DNA of 64,000 nucleotides from Vibrio cincinnatiensis DSM 19608 (GTDB lineage Bacteria; Pseudomonadota; Gammaproteobacteria; Enterobacterales; Vibrionaceae): positions 124,001 through 188,000 of the forward strand of contig NZ_FUXB01000001.1 in assembly GCF_900167345.1 (NCBI RefSeq). Reading direction: 5' to 3'. The translations under genes and the position numbers were made by a program. Below the pieces are notes generated by a model that worked only from the letters and a program-made list of their open reading frames with translations, had not been told where the DNA came from and ran no database searches. Position 1 is the first letter of the stretch, and each line of letters opens with the position of its first letter. This document shows positions 10,524 through 19,540 of this stretch, piece after piece.

Positions 10524-11435
10524 TTAAGCCATCTTGATCCCGTCAAGGTGGCTTTTGCATTGTTGGCGAGCGATAGCAAAAAAAGCTTGTAAGTAACGCT
10601 TGTCTTTTTCGCTGTGGCGGGTTGCGGCAAATAACCGACGCCATAACCCATGGCCCAATGGTTTGCTGGTGATAAGTCCTTGACGTGAAAATTCACTGAT
10701 CGCCCAGTTGGGTAGTGTTGCCACCCCTAATCCTGCTGACACCATTTGAACCAGCATCAAGGTATTGTCTGCTTGCTTCCATTTCGCCGGTTCTACGCCT
10801 GCGGGGTGAAGAAAATGTTTGACGACATCTAAGCGCTGTTTTTGTACGGGATAACACAGCATGGTTTGTTCGGCTAAATCTTGTGGTGTGATGACGGTTT
10901 TATCGGCGAGAGGATGATTGGTCGCCGTGATAAGACGCATTTCAAAGTCAAATAAAGGTTCATAATGTACCTCTGAGCGCGGCAAAATATCTGAGGTGAT
11001 CACTAAGTCTAACTCTCCGGCCAGGAGTGCAGGTAAAGGTTCAAAACCAAACCCTGAAGAAAAATCGAGCGTAACACTGGGCCAAGCCAATTGATATTCA
11101 CGCAGGGCAGGCATTAGCCATTGGAAACAAGAGTGGCATTCAATCGCCATGTGCAAACGCCCATTCACATCTTCTTTCAGACTAGCGAGTTCATTTTCTG
11201 CTCTAGCTAACCGCGGCAGCACCTCGTCGGCCACATTAAGCAAAATTTTTCCTTCAGACGTAAAGCGGACTGGGCGTGTTTTACGGAGAAAAAGTTGGCC
11301 ACCGATCCGAGCTTCAAGATCTTTAATTTGATGAGATAAGGCTGACTGAGTTAGGTGCAAAGCCGTGGCTGTGGCGGTTAAGGAACCTGTCTCTCGCAGT
11401 GAAACTAAGGTTCTTAAATGTTTAAGTTCGATCAT
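10524..11435 (-). CDS. metR: MetR, LysR-type regulator of methionine synthesis
   Basis: MetR is a LysR-type activator that uses homocysteine as co-effector and drives metE and other methionine genes. The 303-residue protein has an N-terminal winged helix (IELKHLRTLVSLRETGSLTATATALHLTQSALSHQI at 2-37) and a two-lobe effector-binding domain after a linker helix near 60-90. The divergent position next to metE, 245 bases apart, is the classic arrangement and settles the name. Autoregulation from the shared gap is expected. The last residues overlap the terminator of the neighbouring DUF4250 gene. Confidence 0.95.
   Translation of the reverse strand: MIELKHLRTLVSLRETGSLTATATALHLTQSALSHQIKDLEARIGGQLFLRKTRPVRFTSEGKILLNVADEVLPRLARAENELASLKEDVNGRLHMAIECHSCFQWLMPALREYQLAWPSVTLDFSSGFGFEPLPALLAGELDLVITSDILPRSEVHYEPLFDFEMRLITATNHPLADKTVITPQDLAEQTMLCYPVQKQRLDVVKHFLHPAGVEPAKWKQADNTLMLVQMVSAGLGVATLPNWAISEFSRQGLITSKPLGHGLWRRLFAATRHSEKDKRYLQAFFAIARQQCKSHLDGIKMA
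10526..10556 (+). terminator. Terminator overlapping the 3' end of metR
   Basis: A 12-base stem (AAGCCATCTTGA/TCAAGGTGGCTT, one G-U pair) has loop TCCCG and ends in CTTTT. It lies 22 bases after the DUF4250 stop, inside the last codons of convergent metR. Confidence 0.7.
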
Positions 11436-11616
11436 GTGTCACCTTCATCTTTCTTTTTTTATTATTAATTTATTTAAACTTACGTGGTTTTTTTATCAGT
11501 GTAAACATCTAGATGGCTGTTTTTTGTTAATCCTACGAATGATATGTTTTATAAACATGAATTTTTCTAATAAACAAGTTGAATAATTGGCGATTGTATT
11601 CATAGCCACGCAGCGC

Positions 11617-11640
11617 GATAGTCTAGCCATCCAGACATCT
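11617..11640 (+). promoter_or_regulatory. Probable MetJ operator upstream of metE
   Basis: Three abutting eight-base units, GATAGTCT, AGCCATCC and AGACATCT, match the MetJ met-box AGACGTCT at 4, 5 and 7 of 8 positions. MetJ binds two or more tandem boxes. The block ends 40 bases before the metE start, a repressing position. Slightly upstream (11580-11602) an inverted pair TGAATA/TATTCA, 11 bases apart, could be a LysR-type MetR contact, but it does not fit the TGAA-N5-TTCA form. These are reads by eye. Confidence 0.45.
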
Positions 11641-11680
11641 TTTAATGTCTGCACCCATCATAAATAAAAGGATAAGACAC

Positions 11681-13972
11681 ATGGCAACGACAACGCATAT
11701 TCTCGGTTACCCACGTATTGGTGAAAAACGTCAGCTAAAATTTGCCCTCGAACAGTATTGGCGTGGAGACATTGAGCAATCTCAGCTCCAACAGGTTGGG
11801 CAGAGCATTCGTCAGCAAAATTGGCAACAGCAGCAAGAAGCGGGGTTGAGCTTTGTGACCGCTGGTGATTTTGCTTGGTATGATCATGTATTAACCACAA
11901 CACTTTTGCTTGGTCATGTTCCCCAACGCCATCGCCATGGTTTCCCTGACCTTGATACGCTGTTTCGAGTCGGGCGTGGTCAGTCACAAAATAGCTGTGG
12001 ATGTAGTGGCAGTGCCGCTTCTGATATGACGAAATGGTTTAACACCAACTACCATTACATTGTGCCGGAATTCAGTGCCACAGATAGTTTTGAGGTAAGT
12101 TGGCCACAATTGTTTGATGAAGTGAATGAAGCCGTCAAAGCCGGACATCAGGTAAAACCTGTTCTTCTTGGACCATTAAGTTACCTTTATTTAGGAAAAG
12201 AAGTAGAGGAGGGGTTCGATCGGCTTACCTTACTGCCTCGTCTACTCACTGCTTATCAGGCGATTTTAGCTAAATTAGCCAAACAGGGGGTGACTTGGGT
12301 ACAAATTGATGAGCCCATCCTCACTCTTGAGCTTGAAACACCATGGCAAGAGGCCTTTAAACTGGCTTATCAAGTCATTCAAGGAGAGGTGAAGTTACTG
12401 CTGACCACCTATTTTGATTCCGTGAGTGATACGTTAGATAAGATTATTGAACTTCCAGTGAATGGTTTACATATTGACCTTTCAGCGGCTCCACAACAAT
12501 TGGGTGAGGTGTTAGCAAAACTTCCTCAAGATTGGGTGCTATCGGCAGGTGTGGTGAATGGACGGAATGTCTGGCGAGCCGATCTCGCTTCACAGCTCAA
12601 TCAACTTCAGCCAGTAAAAGCACAGTTGGGGGATCGCTTATGGGTTGCCAGCTCTTGTTCTCTACTCCATAGCCCAGTTGATCTAGAACTAGAAGGTAAC
12701 CTTTCACCAGAAGTCCGTAGCTGGTTTGCTTTTGCGAAACAAAAACTGATTGAAGTTTCCTTACTGGGTCAAGCATTAGATGGTGACCATGCGGCGATAT
12801 TGGCATGTGAGACTTACAGTCAGCCTATTGTTGCGCGTAAGCAAGCTATTCATGTTAATAAGCCTCAAGTTCAAGCTCGGCTTAACAGTATTACGGATGC
12901 TCTTGCTGAGCGAAGTGCACCTTATGCAGAGCGAGCTTACCATCAACAAGAAGTGCTAGGCCTACCTCTATTACCGACCACAACCATTGGCTCCTTTCCA
13001 CAAACGGGAGATATTCGGGCTGAACGAAGTGCTTATCGACAAGGAAATCTGACCGAAACCGATTATGTGAATGCACTTAAAGGGCACATTGCCGATGCGG
13101 TTCAACGTCAAGAAGCTCTAGGTTTGGATGTATTGGTGCATGGGGAAGCCGAACGTAATGATATGGTGGAATATTTTGCTGAAAATCTTGCTGGTTTCCA
13201 AACGACACAATTTGGTTGGGTGCAGAGTTATGGCTCTCGCTGCGTGAAACCTGCCATTGTGGTGGCCGATATTGAACGAGAGCAGCCTATGACGGTGGAG
13301 TGGTCAACTTATGCACAATCACTCACAAGCAAACAAATGAAAGGGATGTTGACTGGGCCGGTCACGATTCTTTGTTGGACGTTCCCACGTGAAGACATTA
13401 CTCGGGAGCAAATTGCTCAGCAACTAGCATTGGCGCTACGTGATGAAGTGTCTGACTTGCAGGATGCAGGCATCAATATTATCCAAATTGACGAACCTGC
13501 GATTCGTGAAGGCTTACCATTGAAGAAACGGGATCATCAAGCTTATTTACAATGGGCAGTGCAAGCTTTCAAAATATCAGCAGCGAGCGCTCGACCTGAA
13601 ACGCAAATCCATACTCACATGTGTTATAGCGAATTTAATGAAATTATTGATTCTGTTGCCGCGCTTGATGCGGACGTGATTACCATTGAAACCTCGCGCT
13701 CGAATATGGAATTACTGAAAGCATTTGAAGAGTTTAATTACCCGAATGCCATAGGGCCGGGTGTGTATGATATCCACTCCCCTAACATTCCATCACAAGC
13801 GTGGATTGAAGGGTTGTTACGTAAAGCTGCGGAGAAAATCCCTGTTGAAAGGTTATGGGTAAACCCAGATTGCGGCCTAAAAACACGGAATTGGCCAGAG
13901 GTGGAGGCCGCATTAACCAACTTAGTACTGGCCGCTAAAGCGTTACGTGAAGAATGGCAGGAAAGAAAATAA
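11681..13972 (+). CDS. metE: Cobalamin-independent methionine synthase MetE
   Basis: MetE transfers a methyl group from methyltetrahydropteroyl-triglutamate to homocysteine, the last step of methionine synthesis without vitamin B12. The 763-residue length is normal. Two TIM-barrel halves are visible: N-terminal from [19 protein letters not shown] and C-terminal from [10 protein letters not shown]. The zinc ligands are in place: His and Cys in THMCYSEF near 645-650, and the late Cys in NPDCGLKTR near 730. The ATG at 11681 has AAAGGA eight bases ahead; an ATG at 11645 in the same frame is too early for the family. Regulation is by MetR from the divergent gene and probably MetJ. Confidence 0.97.
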   Translation: MATTTHILGYPRIGEKRQLKFALEQYWRGDIEQSQLQQVGQSIRQQNWQQQQEAGLSFVTAGDFAWYDHVLTTTLLLGHVPQRHRHGFPDLDTLFRVGRGQSQNSCGCSGSAASDMTKWFNTNYHYIVPEFSATDSFEVSWPQLFDEVNEAVKAGHQVKPVLLGPLSYLYLGKEVEEGFDRLTLLPRLLTAYQAILAKLAKQGVTWVQIDEPILTLELETPWQEAFKLAYQVIQGEVKLLLTTYFDSVSDTLDKIIELPVNGLHIDLSAAPQQLGEVLAKLPQDWVLSAGVVNGRNVWRADLASQLNQLQPVKAQLGDRLWVASSCSLLHSPVDLELEGNLSPEVRSWFAFAKQKLIEVSLLGQALDGDHAAILACETYSQPIVARKQAIHVNKPQVQARLNSITDALAERSAPYAERAYHQQEVLGLPLLPTTTIGSFPQTGDIRAERSAYRQGNLTETDYVNALKGHIADAVQRQEALGLDVLVHGEAERNDMVEYFAENLAGFQTTQFGWVQSYGSRCVKPAIVVADIEREQPMTVEWSTYAQSLTSKQMKGMLTGPVTILCWTFPREDITREQIAQQLALALRDEVSDLQDAGINIIQIDEPAIREGLPLKKRDHQAYLQWAVQAFKISAASARPETQIHTHMCYSEFNEIIDSVAALDADVITIETSRSNMELLKAFEEFNYPNAIGPGVYDIHSPNIPSQAWIEGLLRKAAEKIPVERLWVNPDCGLKTRNWPEVEAALTNLVLAAKALREEWQERK

Positions 13973-13992
13973 ATAGGACGATTATTAATCAT

Positions 13993-14015
13993 AAAGGCCT
14001 CTGTGGAGGCCTTTT
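13993..14015. terminator. Terminator between metE and aspS
   Basis: Stem AAAGGCCTC/GAGGCCTTT with loop TGTG; Ts follow on the plus strand and As precede, so it can serve both convergent genes. Confidence 0.85.
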
Positions 14016-14024
14016 ATATATTTA

Positions 14025-14414
14025 TTATTTACATTGGGACTTTGTGACGATTTGATCCACCATCAGTTGACCCCTAGGGTTACGCACCTGTAGCCGATAA
14101 CTGATGCCAACATCTAGATTTGCACGGATATCCGTACTGGAACAGAATCGTTGTACACTGGTATCCATGACTTGAGTAATAGACTGTGCCCCTTGCTGAT
14201 CAGTATTGTAGATCATCATCATTTCTATGGTTGTGCCTTTAGAGCTGGCGCGCATAATATTGAGCGGACCTTGTTCAATAGGCAGTTCAGCATTAAGTAC
14301 ACTAGCACGATTGGCAGCTAACAGTTCAAGGTGCTTTTGTTGATCACCCGTCGAGCTACATCCACTCAGCAGAAGAAAAGCAAGGCTTGTGATACTCAGT
14401 AACGATTTCTTCAT
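14025..14414 (-). CDS. aspS: Type II secretion pilotin, GspS-beta/AspS family lipoprotein
   Basis: The 129-residue lipoprotein has a signal ending in lipobox LSGC (Cys near 19) and a small C-terminal domain with two late cysteines (RFCSSTD and KSQC) that can form the disulfide known in this family. Pilotins of this class carry the GspD/EpsD secretin to the outer membrane. From memory, the V. cholerae AspS gene also lies beside metE. As usual for vibrios, it is away from the main secretion operon; none of those genes are in this window. Its ATG is two bases after the yciI stop, so it is probably translated from a yciI message. Confidence 0.85.
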   Translation of the reverse strand: MKKSLLSITSLAFLLLSGCSSTGDQQKHLELLAANRASVLNAELPIEQGPLNIMRASSKGTTIEMMMIYNTDQQGAQSITQVMDTSVQRFCSSTDIRANLDVGISYRLQVRNPRGQLMVDQIVTKSQCK

Positions 14415-14416
14415 AC

Positions 14417-14713
14417 TTAAAAAACTTTCTTGAACGGTTTTACGATAACTTGAGCATAAGCGCCAACCTTATTATAAGGATCAGCATCAGCCCAAGCTTG
14501 TGCCGCTGATAAAGAGTCAAACTCTGCAATGACCGTTGAACCTGTAAACCCAGCTTCACCGGGCTCTTCTGAATCAATTGCAGGGAGAGGCCCTGCGACA
14601 AGTAACCGACCTTCATCGCGTAACTGCTGCAAGCGCTCGACATGCTCAGGGCGAACACTCATTCGTTTAGCCAGTGAATCTTCCACATCTTGAGCAAAAA
14701 TAACATACCACAT
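14417..14713 (-). CDS. yciI: YciI family protein
   Basis: This 98-residue protein of the YciI/YCII fold (ferredoxin-like, related to muconolactone isomerase) starts [13 protein letters not shown] and has [11 protein letters not shown] and the central conserved DPYNKVGAY near 76-84. The His-Asp pair of the family is represented by the Asp of ADADPY and the His of PEHVERL. A catalytic role is not established. AAGGAT lies seven bases ahead of the ATG. It precedes aspS with a two-base gap and follows yciA by 95 bases, a group often found together in this order near trp. Confidence 0.92.
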   Translation of the reverse strand: MWYVIFAQDVEDSLAKRMSVRPEHVERLQQLRDEGRLLVAGPLPAIDSEEPGEAGFTGSTVIAEFDSLSAAQAWADADPYNKVGAYAQVIVKPFKKVF

Positions 14714-14808
14714 ATTGATATCCTTATAATGGTTTAAGAGAAGGTGCTAAGGTAGGTAATGTACTGAAATTAAAATTATTTAAAACGAACCTTAGTCTAT
14801 TTCTGTGA

Positions 14809-15210
14809 TCAAGGGTGGGGGTTTATTGCCCTTGGTCGACCTTCTGCATCAATTGCAACATAGTTAAACGTTGCTTCACATACTTGAAATCGGTCAAGAA
14901 CGCCATCTTCTTTTATTGGTTTTACCCATACTTCAAGATTAATGGACATGGATGTTCGGCCGATTTTTGTACATTCGCCGTAGCAGCATACCACATCCCC
15001 GACTTTTACGGGTTTTTTAAAGGTAATACTTGAAACTGAGACGGTGACTATTCTTCCGCTGGAAATTTCTTTGGCAAGAATACCGCCTGCTAGGTCTAAC
15101 TGAGACATAATCCAGCCACCAAAAATATCCCCATTAGAATTAGTATCAGCGGGCATGGCAAGCGTTCTGAGTAAAAGCTGGCCTTTAGGGGAGTTGACTT
15201 CCTGATTCAT
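14809..15210 (-). CDS. yciA: Acyl-CoA thioesterase YciA
   Basis: YciA is a hotdog-fold thioesterase that hydrolyses a broad set of acyl-CoAs in the cytoplasm. Family marks are LRTLAMPADTNSNGDIFGGW with the catalytic Asp in NGDIFGG, and KPVKVGDVVCCY. The 133-residue length is typical. The frame opens at a TTG (15228) with Mets at 15219 and 15210; I chose 15210 because it fits the family N terminus and has GGA about eight bases ahead. A terminator hairpin lies just upstream at 15228-15255, so yciA probably has its own promoter or depends on read-through from yciB. Confidence 0.92.
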   Translation of the reverse strand: MNQEVNSPKGQLLLRTLAMPADTNSNGDIFGGWIMSQLDLAGGILAKEISSGRIVTVSVSSITFKKPVKVGDVVCCYGECTKIGRTSMSINLEVWVKPIKEDGVLDRFQVCEATFNYVAIDAEGRPRAINPHP

Positions 15211-15227
15211 CTTTGGCATCCACAACA

Positions 15228-15255
15228 AACAAAACAGCGACCGAAAGGGCCGCTG
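15228..15255 (-). terminator. Terminator between yciB and yciA
   Basis: On the minus strand CAGCGGCC/GGTCGCTG (one G-U pair) with loop CTTTC is followed by TTTTGTTT. It lies 49 bases after the yciB stop and immediately before yciA. Confidence 0.65.
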
Positions 15256-15303
15256 AAAAAGGGAGCTAATTATAACCAGAAAATCATTCCCGACTCAAAA
15301 TAG

Positions 15304-15852
15304 TTAAGAATGTTTAGAGCTATTTTGTTCTTTGGGGAGATGTTTATAGATGTAAAAACCCGTCAATAGGGTGTAAGCAAAAGTCGCAGCGAGTAAACCG
15401 AAAACTTTAAAGTTGACCCAGACATCCAATGATAATTGGTAGGCGATATAAATATTAAGGGCTGCACATACTAGGAAAAAGGCGACCCAAGCCCAGGTTA
15501 TTTTTGCCCATACGGTTTCAGGTAGCGTGAGTTCTTTACCAAGCATGCCTTTAATCGCTGACTTGCCAAGCCAATGACTAATGGCTAACCCTAAAGCGAA
15601 GACTAAATAAACAATGGTGACTTTCCATTTAATGAAATTATCGTCATGCAGGAAGATGGTCATTCCCCCAAAAACAGTGACCAACGCAAAAGTAATCAGC
15701 TGAATTTTTTCGACCTTTTTGAACAGAAAATAGGTGACGATAATTTGTATCGCAGTTGCGGCGATGAGTGCCCCTGTTGCGACATAAATATCGTAAATCT
15801 TAAACAGGGCGAAAAAAATAATCAGTGGGATAAAGTCGAGCAGTTGTTTCAT
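15304..15852 (-). CDS. yciB: Septation protein A / inner-membrane protein YciB
   Basis: YciB is a five-helix inner-membrane protein that interacts with the elongation and division machinery and is needed for normal envelope integrity. The 182-residue length and the start [23 protein letters not shown] are characteristic, as are the central KPTLWK-like stretch (here [17 protein letters not shown]) and the late [11 protein letters not shown]. It is followed by yciA and yciI on the same strand, the order known from enterics and vibrios. It does not appear fused or truncated. Confidence 0.93.
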   Translation of the reverse strand: MKQLLDFIPLIIFFALFKIYDIYVATGALIAATAIQIIVTYFLFKKVEKIQLITFALVTVFGGMTIFLHDDNFIKWKVTIVYLVFALGLAISHWLGKSAIKGMLGKELTLPETVWAKITWAWVAFFLVCAALNIYIAYQLSLDVWVNFKVFGLLAATFAYTLLTGFYIYKHLPKEQNSSKHS

Positions 15853-15947
15853 TATCGTGTAAGATCCAATTTATACATTACGCACAGTCTATCGAAATAA
15901 TGGGATGAGCTAAACAGCTAAAGATATTTTGAAACAAAATAACTGAG

Positions 15948-15974
15948 CTAGCCTGCAAGTCGTTAACAGGCTAG
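15948..15974 (-). terminator. Probable hairpin after nhaA
   Basis: CTAGCCTG/CAGGCTAG arms with an 11-base loop stand 40 bases past the nhaA stop. The T-run on the minus strand is weak (TTATTTTG), so termination strength is uncertain. Confidence 0.4.
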
Positions 15975-16013
15975 TCATCTAGTCATTTGAGGCTCAGCCA
16001 TAGGATACATAGC

Positions 16014-17222
16014 CTATTCTAGGCGGCTTTGCTGTAACTTAGTGTTGGTGAGGCTCGATGCTGGCACTTCTTGAGCGACAACCGAGGGTAATGCTCTTGA
16101 TAACATAGAAAACCCGAGTAGTGCAGAAGCGCTGGACCCCATCAAAATACCAATTTTTGTATAGTCAACCATGACACTTTGCTCGGCGGGAAACGCTAAA
16201 GTCGAAATAAAAATAGACATAGTAAAGCCAATACCACATAACACGGCAACAGCAAGAATCATCCGCATATTGACTTGTTGGGGAAGCTGCGCAATGCCGA
16301 GTTTTATGGCTAACCAACTAAATAGGAATACTCCAATAGGTTTTCCAACAAATAATCCTAATGCAATGCCTAATGGCAAGTGACTATAGTCACTAATGGC
16401 TTGGATGGAGGAAAAGGTAACGCCAGAGTTTGCAAAAGCAAACAGAGGTAGAATACAAAATGCAACGTAAGGGTTGAGTAGGTGCTCTACACGTTTTGCG
16501 GGGCTTTTCCCTGCTCGGCAGGTTTGAGGTATTAAGAATCCAGCGATGACGCCAGCTAAGGTTGCATGAATACCAGAGTGGTACACCGTAAACCAGAGAA
16601 CAATAAATAGAACGAAGTACAGGGCAAGGGAAGAAAATTGTTTTTTACCACAAAAGAACAAAAACAGGCTGATGGTTAAGACAAACAGGAGCATCATACC
16701 TGAAGGTTCACTGTTATAAAAGATGGCAATAATAAAGATAACGCCTAAATCATCAATAATGGCTAAAGCCAGTAAAAAAACCTTCAATTCTACAGGTACT
16801 CGCTTACCCAATAGGCTCAGAATAGCTAATGCGAAAGCGATATCGGTTGCAGCCGGTGCCGCCCATCCATTGATAGCAATAGGATCTTTATAATTAAAGA
16901 ATAGAAAAATGATAATAGGGAATAACATACCACCTAGACCTGCTATTGCTGGGAGCATCGCTTTGGAACGGCTGTTTAGTGAACCTTCGATAAGTTCTCT
17001 TTTTACTTCTAAACCAATCATCAAGAAAAATAGCGCCATAAGTCCATCATTAATCCAATGACTGACACTGATCCCGAATAGATAAAAGTTAAGCAATGAT
17101 TGGTAGGAGGCTTGCAGGGGAGAGTTAGCGATGGTAAGAGCCGTGATGGCGGCAAGCAGCAGCAATATCCCGCTAGCGGGATCGCTGGTAAGAAAATATT
17201 TTATCCTTTTATACATTGTCAT
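16014..17222 (-). CDS. nhaA: Na+/H+ antiporter NhaA
   Basis: NhaA exchanges two H+ for one Na+ across the inner membrane, keeping cytoplasmic sodium low and pH stable, an important task in a halophilic vibrio. The 402-residue protein has about 12 helices. The paired transport aspartates stand in LAIIDDLGVI near 160-165, and the sensor/assembly Asp in AATDIAFALA near 128. The N-terminal DPASGILLLLAA is typical. A second ATG two codons later is an equal start choice. The 256-base gap upstream also holds the trp terminator; I did not identify an NhaR site. Confidence 0.95.
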   Translation of the reverse strand: MTMYKRIKYFLTSDPASGILLLLAAITALTIANSPLQASYQSLLNFYLFGISVSHWINDGLMALFFLMIGLEVKRELIEGSLNSRSKAMLPAIAGLGGMLFPIIIFLFFNYKDPIAINGWAAPAATDIAFALAILSLLGKRVPVELKVFLLALAIIDDLGVIFIIAIFYNSEPSGMMLLFVLTISLFLFFCGKKQFSSLALYFVLFIVLWFTVYHSGIHATLAGVIAGFLIPQTCRAGKSPAKRVEHLLNPYVAFCILPLFAFANSGVTFSSIQAISDYSHLPLGIALGLFVGKPIGVFLFSWLAIKLGIAQLPQQVNMRMILAVAVLCGIGFTMSIFISTLAFPAEQSVMVDYTKIGILMGSSASALLGFSMLSRALPSVVAQEVPASSLTNTKLQQSRLE

Positions 17223-17419
17223 TCATCCATAATCAGTTTGGGCTTATAAAACAGAGTAAAAACTCAGCAACTTCGCCTATGATAGTTGACTGGATAAATA
17301 TTCATGTCGTTTATATCGATTAAATATTGTTTAACATTTGGTTTTTTCGAATTGACAGGGCTCTTGTTGGTTTGATTGCTTGTTTTTAGAGTCACCTCAC
17401 ACTTGCAAAAGTGAGAGTG

Positions 17420-17445
17420 AAGAAAGGCGACCTATAGCGTCGCCT
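17420..17445 (-). terminator. Terminator of the trp operon
   Basis: On the minus strand AGGCGAC/GTCGCCT with a seven-base loop is followed by TTTCTT, 34 bases after the trpA stop. A second hairpin (CTCAC...GTGAG, 17397-17416) follows directly and may back it up. Confidence 0.75.
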
Positions 17446-17478
17446 GAGATAACCATGAAAACTTAAGATGGAGTCACG

Positions 17479-18288
17479 TTACTCTTTTAAAGTTGCCGCT
17501 TTCATTGCTGCGGTAAAGGTGTGCAGCTCAGTCAGCATTTTTTCTGGTTCATTGATGTGTTTCTCAATGATTTTTACCACGGCTGAGCCTGAAATGGCAC
17601 CGGCTGCCCCAGCTTGAATAGCTTGTTTGACTTGCTCTGGTTCTGAAATACCAAATCCAAGCAGTGCGGGTGCCGCTTGGAATTGATTTAGCCGTTGCAA
17701 GAGCGTATCTACCGGCATATTCGCTTTCGTTTCCGCTCCTGTTACCCCTGAGCGAGAAAGTAAATAGGTATAACCTTTGCCCAATTGAGCGACGGCTTGT
17801 AACGTGGCGTCATCGGCCGTGGGTGGGGCGATAAAAATCGGTTGAATACCAAATTTTTCTGCCGCCGCCACAAAGGGTTGGCTCTCATTGGTTGGAACAT
17901 CGGCAACCAGCACAGAATCGACCCCTGCTTGTTGACAGCGTTGATAAAAGTTTTCAATCCCACGCGAATACACGAGGTTGGCATACATTAATAACCCAAT
18001 CGGCAAATCTGGATTGTTTGCTCGGATCTGAGCGATTAAGCTAAAACATACCTCAGGGGTTGTGTGCGCAGCTAAGGCTCGAATGTTTGCGGCTTGAATT
18101 GTTGGGCCATCAGCTAAAGGATCAGAGAAAGGAATCCCGAGCTCTAAACCATCAGCACCCGCATCAATTAATGTTTGCATGATGCGCAGTGATTGTTCTG
18201 GAGAAGGGTCGCCCATGGTCACAAACGGGATAAAAGCCCCTTGTTTTTTGTCAGCAAGACGCTGAAAAAGCGATTGATAGCGGTCCAT
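17479..18288 (-). CDS. trpA: Tryptophan synthase alpha chain TrpA
   Basis: TrpA cleaves indole-3-glycerol phosphate to indole and glyceraldehyde 3-phosphate and channels indole to TrpB. The 269-residue TIM barrel has the catalytic Glu in [19 protein letters not shown] near 45-63 and the catalytic Asp in the same motif. The phosphate loop GFGISEPEQ and GAISGSAVV are present. It is the last gene of the trp operon and its ATG overlaps the trpB stop by one base (TAATG), a sign of translational coupling that keeps the two chains equimolar. Confidence 0.98.
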   Translation of the reverse strand: MDRYQSLFQRLADKKQGAFIPFVTMGDPSPEQSLRIMQTLIDAGADGLELGIPFSDPLADGPTIQAANIRALAAHTTPEVCFSLIAQIRANNPDLPIGLLMYANLVYSRGIENFYQRCQQAGVDSVLVADVPTNESQPFVAAAEKFGIQPIFIAPPTADDATLQAVAQLGKGYTYLLSRSGVTGAETKANMPVDTLLQRLNQFQAAPALLGFGISEPEQVKQAIQAGAAGAISGSAVVKIIEKHINEPEKMLTELHTFTAAMKAATLKE

Positions 18289-19478
18289 TACAGCACTCCT
18301 TTGTCTTCTAAAATCTTATGGACGGTAAAGATATCTTTATCGCCTCGACCCGATAAATTCACGACCAATAACTGTTCTTTTTCTGGTTCTGCATACGCCA
18401 TTTTGACTGCATGAGCTAAAGCATGAGATGACTCCAACGCTGGAATGATTCCTTCTTGGCGAGCTAACAATTGGAAAGCGTCTAGCGCTTCATCATCGGT
18501 GGCACTTTCATACTCAGCTCGGCCAATTGCATGCAAGTGTGCGTGTTGAGGCCCCACAGAAGGGAAGTCTAGCCCTGCTGAAATGGAGTAAGACTCTTCA
18601 ACTTGGCCATCTTCATCTTGCATCAGTGGCGCTTTCATGCCGAAGAAAATCCCGGTTTTGCCATGACGCAGTGGGGCTCCGTGTTGAGCGGTTTCAATCC
18701 CTTTTCCTGCGGGTTCGACGCCAATTAAACGAACCGAAGCTTCGTCAATAAAATCGGCAAACATGCCAATAGCGTTTGAACCACCGCCAATGCAAGCGAT
18801 AACCGCATCAGGTAATCGACCTTCACGGGCTAAAATTTGATTTTTTGTCTCCTCGCCAATAATGCGTTGGAATTCTCGCACGATGGTTGGGAAAGGGTGA
18901 GGGCCAGCGGCAGTGCCCAATAAATAGTGCGTTGTTTCGTAACTGGATGCCCAATCACGCATTGCTTCATTACAGGCATCTTTTAGGGTGGCAGAACCTG
19001 AATCAACGGAAATCACTTTTGCGCCCATTAAACGCATACGGAAAACGTTAGGGCTTTGACGTTCTACGTCTTTGGCTCCCATGTAGATTCGGCATTTTAA
19101 CCCGAGCAGAGCACAGGCAAGGGCGGTTGCTACGCCATGTTGCCCAGCACCTGTTTCTGCGATAATTTCATGTTTTCCCATTCGCTTAGCGAGCAGAGCT
19201 TGACCTAAAACTTGGTTGGTTTTATGTGCGCCACCATGTAAGAGATCTTCACGTTTGAGATAAAGTTTGGTTTTGGTTCCTTTGGTGATGTTGCGAGTGA
19301 GCGTCAGTGCCGTTGGACGACCAGCATACTCTTGCAGCAGCGTCATAAACTCGGAACGAAACTCAGGGTCCTGCTGAGCATCAATGAATGCCTGTTCCAG
19401 TTGATCGAGGGCTGGAACTAAAATTTGTGGTACGAACTGACCACCGTATTCGCCAAAATAGGCGTTAAGTTTTGCCAT
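18288..19478 (-). CDS. trpB: Tryptophan synthase beta chain TrpB
   Basis: TrpB condenses indole with serine using PLP. The 396-residue protein has the PLP lysine in [17 protein letters not shown] near 85, the phosphate-binding [12 protein letters not shown] near 228-240, and the conserved [13 protein letters not shown]. The start [18 protein letters not shown] fits the family. The 62-base gap to trpCF is short, so it is transcribed with the operon. It shares its stop base with the trpA start. Confidence 0.98.
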   Translation of the reverse strand: MAKLNAYFGEYGGQFVPQILVPALDQLEQAFIDAQQDPEFRSEFMTLLQEYAGRPTALTLTRNITKGTKTKLYLKREDLLHGGAHKTNQVLGQALLAKRMGKHEIIAETGAGQHGVATALACALLGLKCRIYMGAKDVERQSPNVFRMRLMGAKVISVDSGSATLKDACNEAMRDWASSYETTHYLLGTAAGPHPFPTIVREFQRIIGEETKNQILAREGRLPDAVIACIGGGSNAIGMFADFIDEASVRLIGVEPAGKGIETAQHGAPLRHGKTGIFFGMKAPLMQDEDGQVEESYSISAGLDFPSVGPQHAHLHAIGRAEYESATDDEALDAFQLLARQEGIIPALESSHALAHAVKMAYAEPEKEQLLVVNLSGRGDKDIFTVHKILEDKGVL

Positions 19479-19540
19479 GCTCTTATTCCTTCACATTCAA
19501 TGACATGATATCCATGTCTTATTATTCAAAAGTAAAATTA

